Source of the DNA: Nemopilema nomurai | Lineage: Eukaryota > Cnidaria > Scyphozoa > Rhizostomeae > Rhizostomatidae | DNA length: 64,000 bases | NCBI GenBank assembly: GCA_003864495.1 | Contig: ML133383.1 | Span: 3,121,560 to 3,185,559 of the forward strand | Reading direction: 5' to 3' | Shown here: positions 63,899-64,000 of the stretch, in pieces | Position numbering within the stretch: the stretch's first letter is position 1 | Layout: the number at the start of each line of letters is the position of its first letter | The notes under the pieces: model-generated | What the model was told of the DNA's origin: nothing | Databases searched by the model: none | Seen by the model: only the letters and a program-made list of their open reading frames with translations | Program-made: the position numbers and the translations under genes

Positions 63899-64000
63899 AT
63901 GACTGCGTTGATGTTCTTCGGCTGTTCCTTTCTTAGTTTTGGACCAGCATTGGCACTTTTTGTCATAACTGTTGCACCTGATGCCCAACAAGTTATTGTA
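63899..64000 (+). CDS. APH1: APH-1 gamma-secretase subunit, N-terminus only (cut by window end)
   Basis: 34 codons from the ATG at 63899 to the window edge, open throughout. The translation begins MTALMFFGCSFLSFGPALAL and continues FVITVAPDAQQVIV. This is the conserved first transmembrane helix of APH-1 (family pattern FFGC-x2-x-x-FGPA-x-ALF-x-ITVA), the scaffold subunit that assembles presenilin, nicastrin and PEN-2. The family match is judged from recalled family pattern, with only one exon visible. An upstream ATG at 63877 opens a short frame that stops after 19 codons, so it could act as a small upstream ORF. Confidence 0.85.
   Translation, partial: MTALMFFGCSFLSFGPALALFVITVAPDAQQVIV

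Overview
This 64 kb window is intron-rich animal nuclear DNA. No line of the sequence looks bacterial or viral. Genes are split by GT-AG introns of roughly 0.1 to 3 kb, the DNA is AT-rich, and the encoded proteins are recognisable metazoan ones (MCU, MICU1, methionine adenosyltransferase, RBM22, APH-1). The compact introns and many short GC-rich, MITE-like insertions suggest an invertebrate, plausibly a cnidarian or another early-branching animal. That placement is inference only. Most genes below were rebuilt exon by exon: I read the splice sites and required reading-frame phase to be kept at every junction.

Layout, left to right. 1.1-6.0 kb (-): an unrecognised multi-pass membrane protein (5 exons, 385 aa). 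7.2-13.1 kb (-): the mitochondrial calcium uniporter pore MCU. 15.1-21.8 kb (+): its EF-hand gatekeeper MICU1, starting about 2 kb from MCU in divergent orientation. 23.7-31.0 kb (-): an 11-exon, 461 aa WW-domain protein with a UBA/CUE-like helical segment, a C-terminal octapeptide repeat and a class I PDZ-ligand ending. 32.9-34.2 kb (-): a secreted, probably GPI-anchored protein with a regular ladder of 28 cysteines. 37.4-39.1 kb (-): two tentative tiny genes. 39.4-47.4 kb (-): S-adenosylmethionine synthetase with two alternative coding first exons, one using a GC donor. 53.3-60.7 kb (+): splicing factor RBM22. 63.9 kb to the end (+): the first exon of a gamma-secretase APH-1 subunit, cut by the window edge.

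The rest is introns, UTR-like flanks, minisatellites and mobile-element remnants. These include a non-autonomous hAT-like element with an 8-bp target duplication, a perfect-looking foldback element inside a MAT intron, and a 1.4 kb element whose inverted arms are arrays of a degenerate short repeat.

Functionally, MCU and MICU1 form one inner-membrane Ca2+ uptake complex, and their head-to-head placement is the clearest gene-organisation signal here. The WW/octad-repeat protein and the Cys-ladder protein are the best candidates for undescribed protein families. The duplicated MAT first exon is the best candidate for undescribed gene regulation.
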